NCBI GenBank assembly: GCA_002482005.1 | Contig: DLFD01000001.1 | Span: forward strand, 1 to 24,004 | Source: Lachnospiraceae bacterium UBA7729 | GTDB lineage: Bacteria > Bacillota > Clostridia > Lachnospirales > Lachnospiraceae | Reading direction: 5' to 3' | DNA length: 24,004 bases | Part shown: positions 1 to 8,189 of the stretch, piece by piece | Layout: every line of letters begins with the position of its first letter | Position numbering within the stretch: the stretch's first letter is position 1 | The notes under the pieces: generated by a model | The model's database searches: none | Told to the model about the DNA's origin: nothing | Seen by the model: only the letters and a program-made list of their open reading frames with translations | Translations under genes and position numbers: made by a program

Positions 1-995
1 TAGTCGTAAAGGCTGTACTGGAAGACGTAGCGGTTGTCCATGTAGTTGAGCAGCTCTTCCGGAACGGAGCTGATTGAAATGTTTCTTGCGTCATAGTCCG
101 TATCCTGCGAGGCCTGGCTCTGTGGCTGGGACTGGGTCTGCGGCGGACTCTGTGTCTGCACGGTTTCATGCGCCTGAGTTCCGGCTGCCTGTCCTTCCGT
201 ATCCAAAGCGTCCTCGGTCGTCAGCGTCTCCGGCTGGACCTTCTCCTCATCCTCTTCGACCATGAAGATGTACTCACCCGGAAGATCCGGGAAGAGAATG
301 AAGCGGAAGCTCATATTATCCACTTTCTCAAGTCTACCCTGGAAGGCCATCCCATCCGGAAGGGAACAGTCAACCGGATTTTCAACGATGATCCTCTTTG
401 AGCTGATTCCCCTGTCCTTCAGGAAAAGGCCGGCTGCCCGGAGAAAGTCTGTCTCCACAAATCCTGCGTCCCGCTTCTCCTTGTCCGTCATCCCGGTAAT
501 CGTGAGATAAGGACTGATTCCCTGATTCTCTTCATCTCCGAAGATCTGCTTCTTCATGGAATCCTCGCCTTGACTGATCAGTTCCGCCTTCTCCTCTTCA
601 GATACCACAGCGGGTACATCGGGTTCTTCCGTTTCGATTGCCTCAGCAAGGCCCACCTCCCCGGAATTCTCTGCAGCGTTCAGCTCACTCATCACCTGCC
701 AGGCTTCCTTCGTGCTGATTCCTGTCTCCGGAGGGTGTATCAGTTCTCTGGTGACAGCAAGCCCCAGAATAAAGATGACAGATGCACCAAGTGCAGCAAT
801 CTTCTTCGACCGGACGGCTTTACGCCGCTCATCCGAGAAGCAGCTATCTCCCGCTCCAGGCACTTTCTCAGCATTCAGGCTTCTCATATGTTGCGAATCC
901 TTAGGTCGTTTTTTATCAGGCGGTCCTTCATGTGTTTCGTACTCCCGCTCCGGAGAAAAATCCTCCGGAGCTTCATTTCTCATATTCTTGTCCAT
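1..995 (-). CDS. Membrane-anchored protein of the transfer operon, 3' end cut by window edge
   Basis: The reading frame opens with ATG at 995, preceded by GAGGAGG about 9 nt upstream, and has no stop codon to base 1. At least 331 residues are visible and the C-terminus is outside the window. The first ~64 residues are hydrophilic and charged. One membrane segment follows at about 65-83 (KKIAALGASVIFILG...), then an acidic Glu-rich stretch to about 130, a globular part (about 140-250), and a Gln/Thr/Pro/Ser-rich linker (about 270-300) leading to another folded part starting near the edge. This predicts a type II membrane protein with most of its mass outside the cell. It lies 23 nt downstream of the 397-residue gene and shares its layout, so it probably belongs to the same conjugation operon. 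I do not recognise a family. A channel or wall-spanning component is an inference from position and topology only. Confidence 0.8.
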   Translation of the reverse strand, partial: MDKNMRNEAPEDFSPEREYETHEGPPDKKRPKDSQHMRSLNAEKVPGAGDSCFSDERRKAVRSKKIAALGASVIFILGLAVTRELIHPPETGISTKEAWQVMSELNAAENSGEVGLAEAIETEEPDVPAVVSEEEKAELISQGEDSMKKQIFGDEENQGISPYLTITGMTDKEKRDAGFVETDFLRAAGLFLKDRGISSKRIIVENPVDCSLPDGMAFQGRLEKVDNMSFRFILFPDLPGEYIFMVEEDEEKVQPETLTTEDALDTEGQAAGTQAHETVQTQSPPQTQSQPQSQASQDTDYDARNISISSVPEELLNYMDNRYVFQYSLYD

Positions 996-1018
996 ATGGC
1001 CGTTCCTCCTCTGAATGA

Positions 1019-2212
1019 TTAAAGGCCGCTGAACTTGAATGTGTCAGCAGCCTTGTCATAGGTTCCTTCGATCGTCTCTCCGGTATTCAGTTCGATGGTG
1101 AACAGCGCCCGGTTCTGCTCGGGCTGAAGTTCGTAGCTGCTCAGGGTCCCGACCAGCTCTCCGGTCTTGCCGCTCTTCAGCACATAGTCGAATGCCGAAT
1201 CATAGAAGTTATCCTTTCCCCCGACAAATTTGATCAGGTTCGTTGATACCTGAAGGATGTCAAAGGAAGTCGTTACCTCCTGGGAAGTCCCGCCTGACCC
1301 ACCTGAGTAGCCGCTTCCTCCGTAGCTCCCGGATGAGCCGCCGGTTGAAGTTCCTGTTCCCGTCTGCGAATTGTCTGAAGTCGGAGCTGCCGTCTCACTC
1401 TGGGAAGTCTCACTTTCCCTTTCCACTTCGGTAAAGAGATACTTTTTCTCCTTCGGGTAATACACAGCAAGGGCCTCCCACCTCGGGTCGTTGTTGAAAT
1501 AGATATAGTGGTAAACCTGATCCTCATCCTGTTCTCCCTTGTACTTCTCCTCTGAGAATGTCACGTCCGTTACGCCCTGGTACTCGGACATGGCAGAACT
1601 GATGTGGAGCTGGTCGCCCAACTGCTGGAGGAACTTCTGGTCATCGAACTGTCCGCTGTAGGACTGAAGGATAGAAGCCGTGAGCCCGTGGATCGTCAGG
1701 TTATAGGGATTGGTCTCCGGCGTCTCCATCATCGTCTCCGGCTCCGTCGATGGCTCCGGGACTTTCTGCTCTTCGGGCTTCTTTTCCTCGTCCGAGAACT
1801 TCAGATTCACGAGAACATCCTCATCCGGCATAACGAAGTTGATCCTCTTGTTGTCGTCATCCGCGTCATTCACCAGATAAGAGTAGCTGTTGGAAATGTC
1901 ATTGGTGGCGTTGATTGATACGTCGTCGAAGTACTTCCCCTCGACCGGATGTACCACCAAGGCGACCATTTCCTGCGGAGTGACCGAAAGCATCAGTTTC
2001 TCGTCGTCCTCCTTGGAAAAGAGTTTCTTGTCATATTCGATGCTGCCGTCGGAGCTCTTGTAGATCAGAACGCTGTGCTTTGTCGCCTCCGTCTCGACCG
2101 GTGCTTTCGGCTTCTTCATCACAAAATTAAGCGTGAAAAGCCCTGCCACGACTGCAGCCATCACGATGCCGGTGATCATAACCGGCTTGTTGCTTGGTCT
2201 GTTCGGATACAT
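1019..2212 (-). CDS. Single-pass membrane protein with Flg_new_2-like repeat, transfer operon
   Basis: 397 residues from the ATG at 2212, chosen because GGAGGAGA lies 7-8 nt upstream and because it falls 13 nt after the stop of the preceding gene; the frame stays open further upstream, but only inside that gene. One membrane helix at about 11-33 is followed by an extracytoplasmic region. Residues ~85-140 end in INFVMPDEDVLVNLKF, which resembles the FxMPxEDVxVxxxF signature of small beta-rich bacterial repeats (Flg_new_2/InlB-type). A Pro/Glu-rich linker (~140-168) leads to a mixed domain (~168-265), then a Ser/Gly-rich hinge (~285-310) and a C-terminal beta-rich domain (~315-397). No catalytic motif is visible. 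The place between two other anchored proteins of a conjugation operon suggests a structural role in the mating channel or contact surface. That role is inferred and the protein is not assigned to a named family. Confidence 0.8.
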   Translation of the reverse strand: MYPNRPSNKPVMITGIVMAAVVAGLFTLNFVMKKPKAPVETEATKHSVLIYKSSDGSIEYDKKLFSKEDDEKLMLSVTPQEMVALVVHPVEGKYFDDVSINATNDISNSYSYLVNDADDDNKRINFVMPDEDVLVNLKFSDEEKKPEEQKVPEPSTEPETMMETPETNPYNLTIHGLTASILQSYSGQFDDQKFLQQLGDQLHISSAMSEYQGVTDVTFSEEKYKGEQDEDQVYHYIYFNNDPRWEALAVYYPKEKKYLFTEVERESETSQSETAAPTSDNSQTGTGTSTGGSSGSYGGSGYSGGSGGTSQEVTTSFDILQVSTNLIKFVGGKDNFYDSAFDYVLKSGKTGELVGTLSSYELQPEQNRALFTIELNTGETIEGTYDKAADTFKFSGL

Positions 2213-2225
2213 GTCTGTCTCCTCC

Positions 2226-2882
2226 TCATCTGTTGTAGGCATAGACGCTGTAAAAGTCGTATGCCTTGCTGTAAACGACGATGTAGTCCTGGGAATAGGT
2301 CTTCCCCCCGGACTTCGTGTAGACCCGGACCATGCAGCGGATCTCATCGTCCGTCTCATCGAGCATTTCCTTCAGTTCCACTTTCGTCACCGTATACAAG
2401 TCTCCGTAGGCCTGGTAGAAATGATCTGCGATGGCATGGTCAAACTTCACCGCCCGGTCTCCGATGAAAGCTTCCTGCACACCGGAATAGGCTTCAGTGA
2501 TCTCAGGATGGAAAGACTGTCGGAACTGCTTAAGCCCCTGGTCCTGCTCCTCCTTCCGTTTTTGGACTTCCTCATCTGTAGCCGGAAGTTTGCCGGAATC
2601 GGAGGATCCGGAAGGAGTCTGTTTTTCATGGTCTCCTGCATCATCCTTCTCTTTCGGTCTCCCCGCGCTGTCATCGTTCTCTGTTTCAGATACATCTCCA
2701 CCGCCTAATGCTCCTGCATATCCCGGTCCGCTTTCCGTCGCGACTTCCGTCTGCTCCGTCTCTGTATCAAGACTGTCCACCAGTTTGTCCGATCCAAGAT
2801 CGATCAGGTATGGCAGGTAGACCGAGATCAGAACGGCAATGCAGAAGATCAGGATGTAACTCCGTAGTTTCTTCTTATCCAT
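2226..2882 (-). CDS. Membrane-anchored protein, possible VirB8/TcpC-like (NTF2-like) T4SS component
   Basis: 218 residues. The ATG at 2882 has a strong GGAGG 5 nt upstream (AAGGAGGCACG-ATG). A short Lys-rich cytoplasmic start is followed by one membrane helix at about 8-29, then a long acidic, Gly/Ser-rich linker (~35-105). A compact C-terminal domain (~105-218) reads as helix-helix followed by several beta strands rich in Tyr and Val. A single N-terminal helix plus a C-terminal helix/curved-sheet domain is the layout of VirB8/TcpC-type proteins of type IV secretion systems, but I see no diagnostic motif, so this is only a possibility. It follows the terminator-like hairpin at 2912-2940 by about 30 nt and precedes the 397-residue gene by 13 nt, which suggests one transcript for the three left-hand genes. 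Confidence 0.78.
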   Translation of the reverse strand: MDKKKLRSYILIFCIAVLISVYLPYLIDLGSDKLVDSLDTETEQTEVATESGPGYAGALGGGDVSETENDDSAGRPKEKDDAGDHEKQTPSGSSDSGKLPATDEEVQKRKEEQDQGLKQFRQSFHPEITEAYSGVQEAFIGDRAVKFDHAIADHFYQAYGDLYTVTKVELKEMLDETDDEIRCMVRVYTKSGGKTYSQDYIVVYSKAYDFYSVYAYNR

Positions 2883-2911
2883 CGTGCCTCCTTGCTGAAT
2901 AAAACTGCATG

Positions 2912-2940
2912 AAAAAAGCACCGACCGTCTTGGTCGATGC
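2912..2940 (-). terminator. Intrinsic terminator-like hairpin after the DUF4160 gene
   Basis: On the minus strand GCATCGACC, a 5-nt loop, GGTCGGTGC and then six T. The 9-bp stem has one G-U wobble that pairs only in minus-strand RNA, which supports function in that direction. It lies 33 nt after the DUF4160 stop and ends 30 nt before the next start codon. A close relative of this stem occurs at 15701-15732. Confidence 0.75.
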
Positions 2941-2972
2941 CTCTCACGCTTACATATTCTATTGCCTTTGAA

Positions 2973-3251
2973 TCAGCAGTAATAAGAGATTTCTCCAAAC
3001 TGACTGATCCAGTTTTCAAGTATTATCCCGCTATTTGCTTCGATAAACCGGATGATATAGTTTAACTGCCTCGCGGGAATGCCAGAATTATTGTTCGCAA
3101 GCAATCCCCTGGACTCACTTGTTATCCAGATCTTCGTCCCATTCTTCGAAGGTTTTCCATAAGCAACGTGTACATGAACCGGTTCCAATGGCTTGCTTTC
3201 ATTTGACCAGAAGTAAATGACATATCCTCCGAATTTAAACAGCTGTGGCAC
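2973..3251 (-). CDS. DUF4160 family small protein
   Basis: 92 residues from a GTG start at 3251, chosen because AGGAGG lies 8 nt upstream; a TTG six bases earlier is too close to that site. The start MPQLFKFGGYVIYFWSNE and the following PVHVHVAYG fit the DUF4160 pattern, in which a short beta-rich N-terminus carries a YFxSNE motif and an HxHV motif. The C-terminal half (~55-92) is helical. Members are small and uncharacterised, and are often encoded beside another very small protein (frequently DUF2442). That pairing has led to suggestions of toxin-antitoxin-like function, which is not established here. The gene overlaps the end of the upstream 89-residue gene by 17 nt, so the two are probably translationally coupled. 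A terminator follows at once. Confidence 0.85.
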   Translation of the reverse strand: MPQLFKFGGYVIYFWSNESKPLEPVHVHVAYGKPSKNGTKIWITSESRGLLANNNSGIPARQLNYIIRFIEANSGIILENWISQFGEISYYC

Positions 3252-3504
3252 GGTCAAATCCTCCTTCCGCAGCCAGACTCAGGATGATATGTGCATTATG
3301 GTGAATAAAATCATCCCATCGTTTCATCTCTTCTTCTGAATATCCTTGGATATCAATCCACTGATAGGAGGGAAGGCTGCACATCGCATGATGAAATCCT
3401 CCATTCACCGGAGTCTCGATATATACTTTCACCGTTCCATCTGGCAGCAAGTCTGAATGTGTGACTTCTGTTTCATCTGGAAATGTAACATAAGGATTCT
3501 TCAT
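3235..3504 (-). CDS. Small unknown protein paired with DUF4160
   Basis: 89 residues from the ATG at 3504. The start is chosen because AAGAGG stands 8 nt upstream; a GTG nine bases earlier overlaps that site. The protein begins MKNPYVTFPDETEVTHSD, continues with strand-like stretches (DGTVKVYIETP) and ends with an amphipathic helix carrying two adjacent His (DDFIHHNAHIILSLA). There is no signal peptide or membrane segment, so it should be cytoplasmic. I do not recognise the family with confidence. It occupies the place where DUF2442-type partners of DUF4160 are often found and has a comparable length, but similarity to DUF2442 is not clear by eye. Its 17-nt overlap with the DUF4160 gene, the promoter at 3568-3598 and the terminator at 2912-2940 define a two-gene cassette. 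Confidence 0.75.
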   Translation of the reverse strand: MKNPYVTFPDETEVTHSDLLPDGTVKVYIETPVNGGFHHAMCSLPSYQWIDIQGYSEEEMKRWDDFIHHNAHIILSLAAEGGFDRATAV

Positions 3505-3567
3505 CCATCTCACCTCTTAATATTCTTACTTCCTATAGGGAACTTCATATTCTCATGGAATACTGCC

Positions 3568-3598
3568 AGTATAGCAGATTACTGCCTTCATGTGTCAA
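3568..3598 (-). promoter_or_regulatory. Candidate housekeeping promoter for the DUF4160 cassette
   Basis: On the minus strand TTGACA (3598-3593), a 19-nt spacer, then TGC-TATACT (-10 at 3573-3568, with an extended -10 TGn). The -35 is a perfect match but the spacer is 2 nt longer than ideal. It overlaps the stop codon of the preceding hydrolase gene and lies 64 nt before the cassette's first start codon. Confidence 0.55.
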
Positions 3599-3950
3599 AG
3601 AACCAGTTTCCGCCGATCTGTACTGCACCTGCTCCGGTCGTCTTACCTTTCCTGCTTCGGAAGCTCGTGAAGTTGTGGTTACGGATCCCTCGCCTCAGAC
3701 AGTCATCGACTGCCTGCTTCACATAGTCCGGTACGTTGCCGTTCAGCCTTGGCTTCCAGTAGCTGTCCATCGAATAGCAATACTGGCCTGGCGCAGTAAG
3801 CTGACTCAGTGCGTTGCCGCCTTCATATCCCCACTTGCCGGATTCGGTCCGGTTCATGGCGGAGGAAATGACTGCCAGCGCTCCCTGGTAGGATCCGTTG
3901 TCTTCCTGCGCGACGATTGCCCAGATCAGTTCCATCTGTTTCTGCGAATA
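3588..3950 (-). repeat. Duplicated SleB-like C-terminal module, copy 2
   Basis: The last ~120 codons match those at 5797-6159 nearly residue for residue, for example ELIWAIVAQEDNGSY and the VQIGGNWFF end. The DNA is also clearly similar (shared run AGAACCAGTTTCCGCCGATC on the plus strand near both stops). This is a diverged direct repeat about 2.2 kb apart. Confidence 0.85.
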
Positions 3951-5768
3951 CTCCGTTCCATCGGTTCGGAAGCCTGTTTCTGCGATTCCTTCGTTGTTGT
4001 CCTGAAGGATGATGTAACGGCGGATCGAGGTGATCGGCATGAAGTCCACGTTGCTGATCATCGGACCGGTTCCGGGATTCTCTGCTGTGTTGTAGTCATG
4101 CCCGCTGCAGTGGACCACCTTGCCGTCTCCCAGATAGATACCCACATGAGGGTTGCTTCCCCAGTAGACGATGTCTCCCGGCTGGGCATCCGCCACGTCC
4201 GGAACGATCTCCCCATTCGCTCCCTGGTCCTGCGCGATCCTTGGAAGTTTGATTCCGAAGGAACTGAAGATGCTCTGCACAAAGCCGGAACAGTCAGCCC
4301 CATAGCTGAGGCTTGTACCGCCCCAGATATAAGGAATCTTGCCAACAAAGGTCGTTGCATACTCTGCAATTTCTTCTCCCATAGAAGAAGCTGCCGGTCT
4401 CACAGATTTCAGTGAGAAGTAGAGGGAACGGTTATCCTCCGGGCTGATCAGCTGGGTTGCCAGACTTTCATCTCCTGAGTCCTGAATAATACTTGCAGCA
4501 CTTCCGCCGCTGAACAGTTCCGACTTCCGAATGAATCCCCGGACATCGCCTGACTCGACAAAGTACCAGTCCTTCTCACCCTGTGGCTCGGCAAGGATGT
4601 AGACCAGACTTCCTGACTGGACCTCGCCGACCGCCCTGGCGTTCTCTTTTGGGTACTCCAGAACCTCCGCCTTTGTCAGAACGAGTGCGGAATTCTTATC
4701 CGCCAGGACATCCTTCGTTGTCGTCTGCGTGTAAGTGAAGGCCATGTTGTCCGCGATCTCGATATCAGGCGTCGCGGTCTCGAATCCCTTCTCCCCGATC
4801 AGATCCACTATCTCCGTCGTATCACTCCCTGACTCAAGCTCAGAGGAAGGGATGAAGCCCCTGACATCGCCGGATTCCACATAGGACCAGTCACCGACTG
4901 ATTTCAGCACACAGACCAGTCCGAAGAACGGAACCTCGCCGACGATTGCTGACTTCTGGTCCGGCTGTTCGTAGATCCGGTTGCTCCTGTCTCCGTGGGC
5001 GATCGCATACTGTTTTTTCACCTGAGAGAAACGGAAGTCTCTCTTGAAGTACCAGCTTGGGTCCCAGTAGCTGCCGTTGTAGTAGTAGCTGTCATCGGAA
5101 TACTGCTCCTCTGTCTCGGACTCCGATTCCTCCTCCGGCAGTTCATCAAGAAAGACTTCTGTCTCGGATTCGGTTTCCGGTTCTGCCTCTGTCTCCGTTT
5201 CGAGAGAGATCTCCATCCCTGTTTCTGTCTGAAGCTCAGCTTCTGTTTGAAGATCGGTCTCTGTCTGAAGCTCTGTTTCGGAATTCGCCTCTGTTTCTGT
5301 TACCTTTTCACTTGGTATTTCTGTTTCGGGCTGTCCTGTCGAAGGTTCCGTCTCCTTTTCACTCCCATACTGCTGTTCGGTCGCCGGAATACTCTCCGTT
5401 CCGCTTTCCTTCTCGGTATGATCTGACGGTCTTGTTTCTGTCTCCGTTTTCTGTTCCGTCTCCGCTGCCGTCCGTTCAGACGGACCTGTCTCCTCCGGGA
5501 CAGGCGGATTTGTCTCCGTAACTGCTGTCTCATTTCTTCCCGCTTCCTTTTCTGCGTTATCTTCCGTCTGACCGGCTTGCCACATTTCCGAAGGGCCTTC
5601 GGTGAACGGCACCGGCAATGTTTCTGTTGAAGAAACGCTCTCCGCCGCAGCGATCATCCGCCAGTCCGCATCTGTTTCTGCAGCGGGTACAGAAAAGCAG
5701 CCGCCCGTGACCGTAGTCATGAGAACGGCTGCTCCTGAAAGCAACGCTGTAATTCTTCTGAATCTCAT
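3588..5768 (-). CDS. Secreted SH3b - NlpC/P60 - SleB-like peptidoglycan hydrolase
   Basis: 726 residues from the ATG at 5768, where a signal peptide begins (MRFRRITALLSGAAVLMTT; probable cleavage near SVPA-AE). AAGGAG lies rather far upstream (about 17 nt) and no better start is visible. After the signal comes a long Glu/Thr-rich linker (~65-215), two SH3b-like domains (~255-312 and ~360-420, each with ESGDVRGFI), an NlpC/P60 domain (~462-587: Cys in GADCSGF near 493, His in NPHVGIYLG near 541) and a C-terminal SleB/Hydrolase_2-like module (~607-726) with the putative catalytic Glu in AQEDNG and a closing IGGNWFF. It would cut peptide stems and glycan or lactyl bonds of the wall outside the cell to open a path for the mating channel. 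The gene follows the other hydrolase by 28 nt and its last 120 residues closely resemble that protein's. Gram-positive ICEs usually carry one such VirB1-like enzyme. Confidence 0.9.
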   Translation of the reverse strand: MRFRRITALLSGAAVLMTTVTGGCFSVPAAETDADWRMIAAAESVSSTETLPVPFTEGPSEMWQAGQTEDNAEKEAGRNETAVTETNPPVPEETGPSERTAAETEQKTETETRPSDHTEKESGTESIPATEQQYGSEKETEPSTGQPETEIPSEKVTETEANSETELQTETDLQTEAELQTETGMEISLETETEAEPETESETEVFLDELPEEESESETEEQYSDDSYYYNGSYWDPSWYFKRDFRFSQVKKQYAIAHGDRSNRIYEQPDQKSAIVGEVPFFGLVCVLKSVGDWSYVESGDVRGFIPSSELESGSDTTEIVDLIGEKGFETATPDIEIADNMAFTYTQTTTKDVLADKNSALVLTKAEVLEYPKENARAVGEVQSGSLVYILAEPQGEKDWYFVESGDVRGFIRKSELFSGGSAASIIQDSGDESLATQLISPEDNRSLYFSLKSVRPAASSMGEEIAEYATTFVGKIPYIWGGTSLSYGADCSGFVQSIFSSFGIKLPRIAQDQGANGEIVPDVADAQPGDIVYWGSNPHVGIYLGDGKVVHCSGHDYNTAENPGTGPMISNVDFMPITSIRRYIILQDNNEGIAETGFRTDGTEYSQKQMELIWAIVAQEDNGSYQGALAVISSAMNRTESGKWGYEGGNALSQLTAPGQYCYSMDSYWKPRLNGNVPDYVKQAVDDCLRRGIRNHNFTSFRSRKGKTTGAGAVQIGGNWFFDT
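5132..5567 (-). repeat. Low-complexity Glu/Thr-coding repeat tract
   Basis: About 145 codons made largely of Glu, Thr and Ser with recurring TETE and LQTE units; the plus strand shows repeated TCTGTTTC/TCTGTCTC. It forms a flexible acidic linker between the signal peptide and the first SH3b domain, probably spanning the wall. Such tracts tend to vary in length between strains through slippage. Confidence 0.8.
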
Positions 5769-5796
5769 GATGTTTTTTCTGCACGCTCCTTTCCTT

Positions 5797-6159
5797 TTAA
5801 TGTCCGAAGAACCAGTTTCCGCCGATCTGTACGGCATCCGCTCCTGTCGTCTTGCCCTTCGTACTTCGGAAGCTCGTATAGTTGTGATTCCGTTTGCCCT
5901 TCTTCAGACAGTCATTGACCGCCTGCTTTACGTAGTCCGGGACATTGCCTCCCAGCCTCGCCTGCCAGTAGGTATCATTGCTGTAGCAATACTGGCCGGG
6001 TGCAGTCAGCTGTGCCAGGGCATTGCTTCCTTCATAGCTCCAGGTCGGCGACTCAACACGGTTCATCGCAGACGAAATAACTGCCAAAGCACCCTTATAA
6101 GATCCGTTGTCTTCCTGAGCAACGATTGCCCAGATTAGTTCCAGATCTGACTGAGAGTA
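5797..6159 (-). repeat. Duplicated SleB-like C-terminal module, copy 1
   Basis: Codons for the final ~120 residues of the membrane-anchored hydrolase, paralogous to 3588-3950. Both copies end at the stop codon of their gene, so the duplication covers the whole terminal module. Confidence 0.85.
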
Positions 6160-8160
6160 GTTGGTGGCATCCGTCCGGTGTCCGTAAGTTCCCATACCTC
6201 CGAGCCCTCCGGAAATGTTTCCCCGTCCGCCCACATCGGGAGTTAATACCCGTCTCACCTCGAAATACTGATGGTACTCATTCGAGATATGGACGCCTCC
6301 TGACTGGTGGATGATCTGGTTATTCCCTATGTAGATGGAAACATGCGTTGACCCTGCTCCGTTCGGCTGACCTTTCACATGCGCACTTGTACGGTAGTAG
6401 ATCAGGACATCTCCGGGCTTTGCCTGGGCCAGAGAATCGTAGGCGATATGTGTTCCTGCCTGCGTCTCCATTGCTCCGGTGTCACCGCCAATCTCATAAC
6501 CGAAATGGTTGAAGACCCCATGTACAAAACCGGAACAGTCGCATCCGCTCTGCCAGGCAGTCGGACTTCCTCCATGGCCTCCTCCCCAGACATAAGGTAT
6601 CTTGCCAATCCACTGTTTGGCATACTCGATCAGCTCAGTCGCATCTGCATAGGCGTAAACTTCATTGTCCTCATAAGATGTCGCAGTAGCCGTACCCAGA
6701 ATTGGGATGAGCATCATCAGGAACGGAATCATCATGGCAAGCAATAGCGGGATAATAAGGATCGCCAGCTTCTTCCGGATCAGAGTCCGAATTGCCTTGG
6801 CAGCGTCATCCGCCAGCTTCTTCAGGACTTTTGTTCCTTTGGCCATCAATCCGAAGGATTCCCTTGTCTGCTCGGTCATGGCGCGGTTCATCTCATCTTC
6901 CTGTGCCTGTTCCTGACGAAACTTCTGCATCTGAGCCTTCTTCATAACTGAAGTGGTCTTCAGCTTGGAAAGTTTTCCTGTCAGCTGCTTCCGGTACTCC
7001 CCTTTCAGGGTCTTCACGACCTGTTTTTCATAGGCAAGTTGTGCTGCGACTTTCTGCCCGCTCTCGGCAAAGCCCGCCTCCTTCAGGATATGGCTGTATG
7101 CATCGGAAGCCGCCCTATCTGCATAGGCTGCCCGCAGAGCCGCACCCTGAAGTGCTCTCTGACTTCCCGCATCTGATCTACCAACAGCAGCTCTACGGAT
7201 CGCCTTCTGGATCTCCGCTCTTTCCTTCTGATTTCTCGCGCTTGCAAGAAGATGCTGGCGATAAGCAACCTCATTTGAAAATGATGGTCCGTCGATAGTT
7301 TCTTTTATATCGATATCTTTCGAATTGTCATGCCCTATCTTTTCGATATCTATCGATGTGTTCTTAGTCTCAGAGATTGTCTTCGGGCCTGCTCTCGTTC
7401 TGGATTCAGTGCGCTGAAGATTTCTTACTGCCACCTCCTTCTGAAGCGCGACTTTTCCCGCGGCCGCTCTTTCCACGTCTTCTCTCCGAATAGGCTCTGT
7501 AAACTCACCCCCGGTATCTGGAAGCGGGGTATTCGTATCAAGTGGGAAATCAGTTTTCTGAAGATTATTCCATGCTCCTTTGATCTGCTCAGATGCTTGC
7601 TTTCTCTGCTTTGTTTGATTCCCTACTACTCGCGAAGCCTGAAGCCGCCTCATTTGCCCGGCCCGGGTCCTTGGGTCTGTTGCCAAGTCCGGTTCTGATA
7701 TCTGCCAGGTAGCCTCATCAGATAATCCATCTGGCAATGAAGATAGATCAAAAGAACGAAGTCTCCTTTGAGCCCCATTTCCAGCCTTCCTCTGAAGGCG
7801 ATACCTTGAAGCGGCAGCCTGCTTCTTTTCACTGCTCTGACCGGAGGATGCTATCTTCCTTATCTCTGCCTGCTCACCCGCATCCAGTCGTGCCGCTGTC
7901 TTTGCTAAAGCTCCGCTCTGTACCTTGCGGTCAATCTTCTTCTCTATCTCAGAAAGAATCTTCTCCTGCTGTCTGTATGTCATGGACACCAGGGCTTTCC
8001 GATATCTCTCCGGAAGTTCTGCAATTACCTCCTCCCGAAGAGCAAAGGAACCTCTGATTCTCATTAAGCCAGCCTGGCGGATCTCCATGTCTGGATTCTG
8101 AAAAGACGGTCCTTTCTGCTGACGGATTCGAACATCCATCGCGGTTTTCATCTGGCGCAA
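5797..8160 (-). CDS. Membrane-anchored NlpC/P60 + SleB-like hydrolase (CD1108-like, VirB1-type)
   Basis: About 787 residues. The TTG at 8160 is preferred because GGAGG stands 8 nt upstream; a GTG at 8169 overlaps that site and the ATG at 8151 is too far from it. The first ~455 residues are basic, helical and Gln/Lys/Arg-rich with no signal peptide, so they should be cytoplasmic. One strong membrane helix follows (~463-489). Outside the cell lie an NlpC/P60 domain (~510-635: Cys in CDCSGF near 542, His in THVSIYIG near 606, a further His in IIHQSGG) and a SleB/Hydrolase_2-like module (~668-787, Glu in AQEDNG). This layout matches the wall-hydrolase protein that follows virB4 in Tn1549/CTn-like elements (CD1108-type). 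The cytoplasmic part may bind channel proteins, which is an inference. A terminator-like hairpin ends 30 nt before the start, after the GNAT gene. Confidence 0.9.
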   Translation of the reverse strand: MRQMKTAMDVRIRQQKGPSFQNPDMEIRQAGLMRIRGSFALREEVIAELPERYRKALVSMTYRQQEKILSEIEKKIDRKVQSGALAKTAARLDAGEQAEIRKIASSGQSSEKKQAAASRYRLQRKAGNGAQRRLRSFDLSSLPDGLSDEATWQISEPDLATDPRTRAGQMRRLQASRVVGNQTKQRKQASEQIKGAWNNLQKTDFPLDTNTPLPDTGGEFTEPIRREDVERAAAGKVALQKEVAVRNLQRTESRTRAGPKTISETKNTSIDIEKIGHDNSKDIDIKETIDGPSFSNEVAYRQHLLASARNQKERAEIQKAIRRAAVGRSDAGSQRALQGAALRAAYADRAASDAYSHILKEAGFAESGQKVAAQLAYEKQVVKTLKGEYRKQLTGKLSKLKTTSVMKKAQMQKFRQEQAQEDEMNRAMTEQTRESFGLMAKGTKVLKKLADDAAKAIRTLIRKKLAILIIPLLLAMMIPFLMMLIPILGTATATSYEDNEVYAYADATELIEYAKQWIGKIPYVWGGGHGGSPTAWQSGCDCSGFVHGVFNHFGYEIGGDTGAMETQAGTHIAYDSLAQAKPGDVLIYYRTSAHVKGQPNGAGSTHVSIYIGNNQIIHQSGGVHISNEYHQYFEVRRVLTPDVGGRGNISGGLGGMGTYGHRTDATNYSQSDLELIWAIVAQEDNGSYKGALAVISSAMNRVESPTWSYEGSNALAQLTAPGQYCYSNDTYWQARLGGNVPDYVKQAVNDCLKKGKRNHNYTSFRSTKGKTTGADAVQIGGNWFFGH

Positions 8161-8189
8161 GGGTATCACCTCCCCCCATTTTTAGGTAT

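Noticed and set aside
3555..4415. 286-codon plus-strand frame opposite the secreted hydrolase
   Set aside because: It lies antisense to intact NlpC/P60 and SleB-like domains and has no independent support.
5132..5567. Possible frameshift or assembly artefact in the Glu/Thr-rich tract
   Set aside because: The frame is continuous through the tract and links a good signal peptide to intact SH3b domains.
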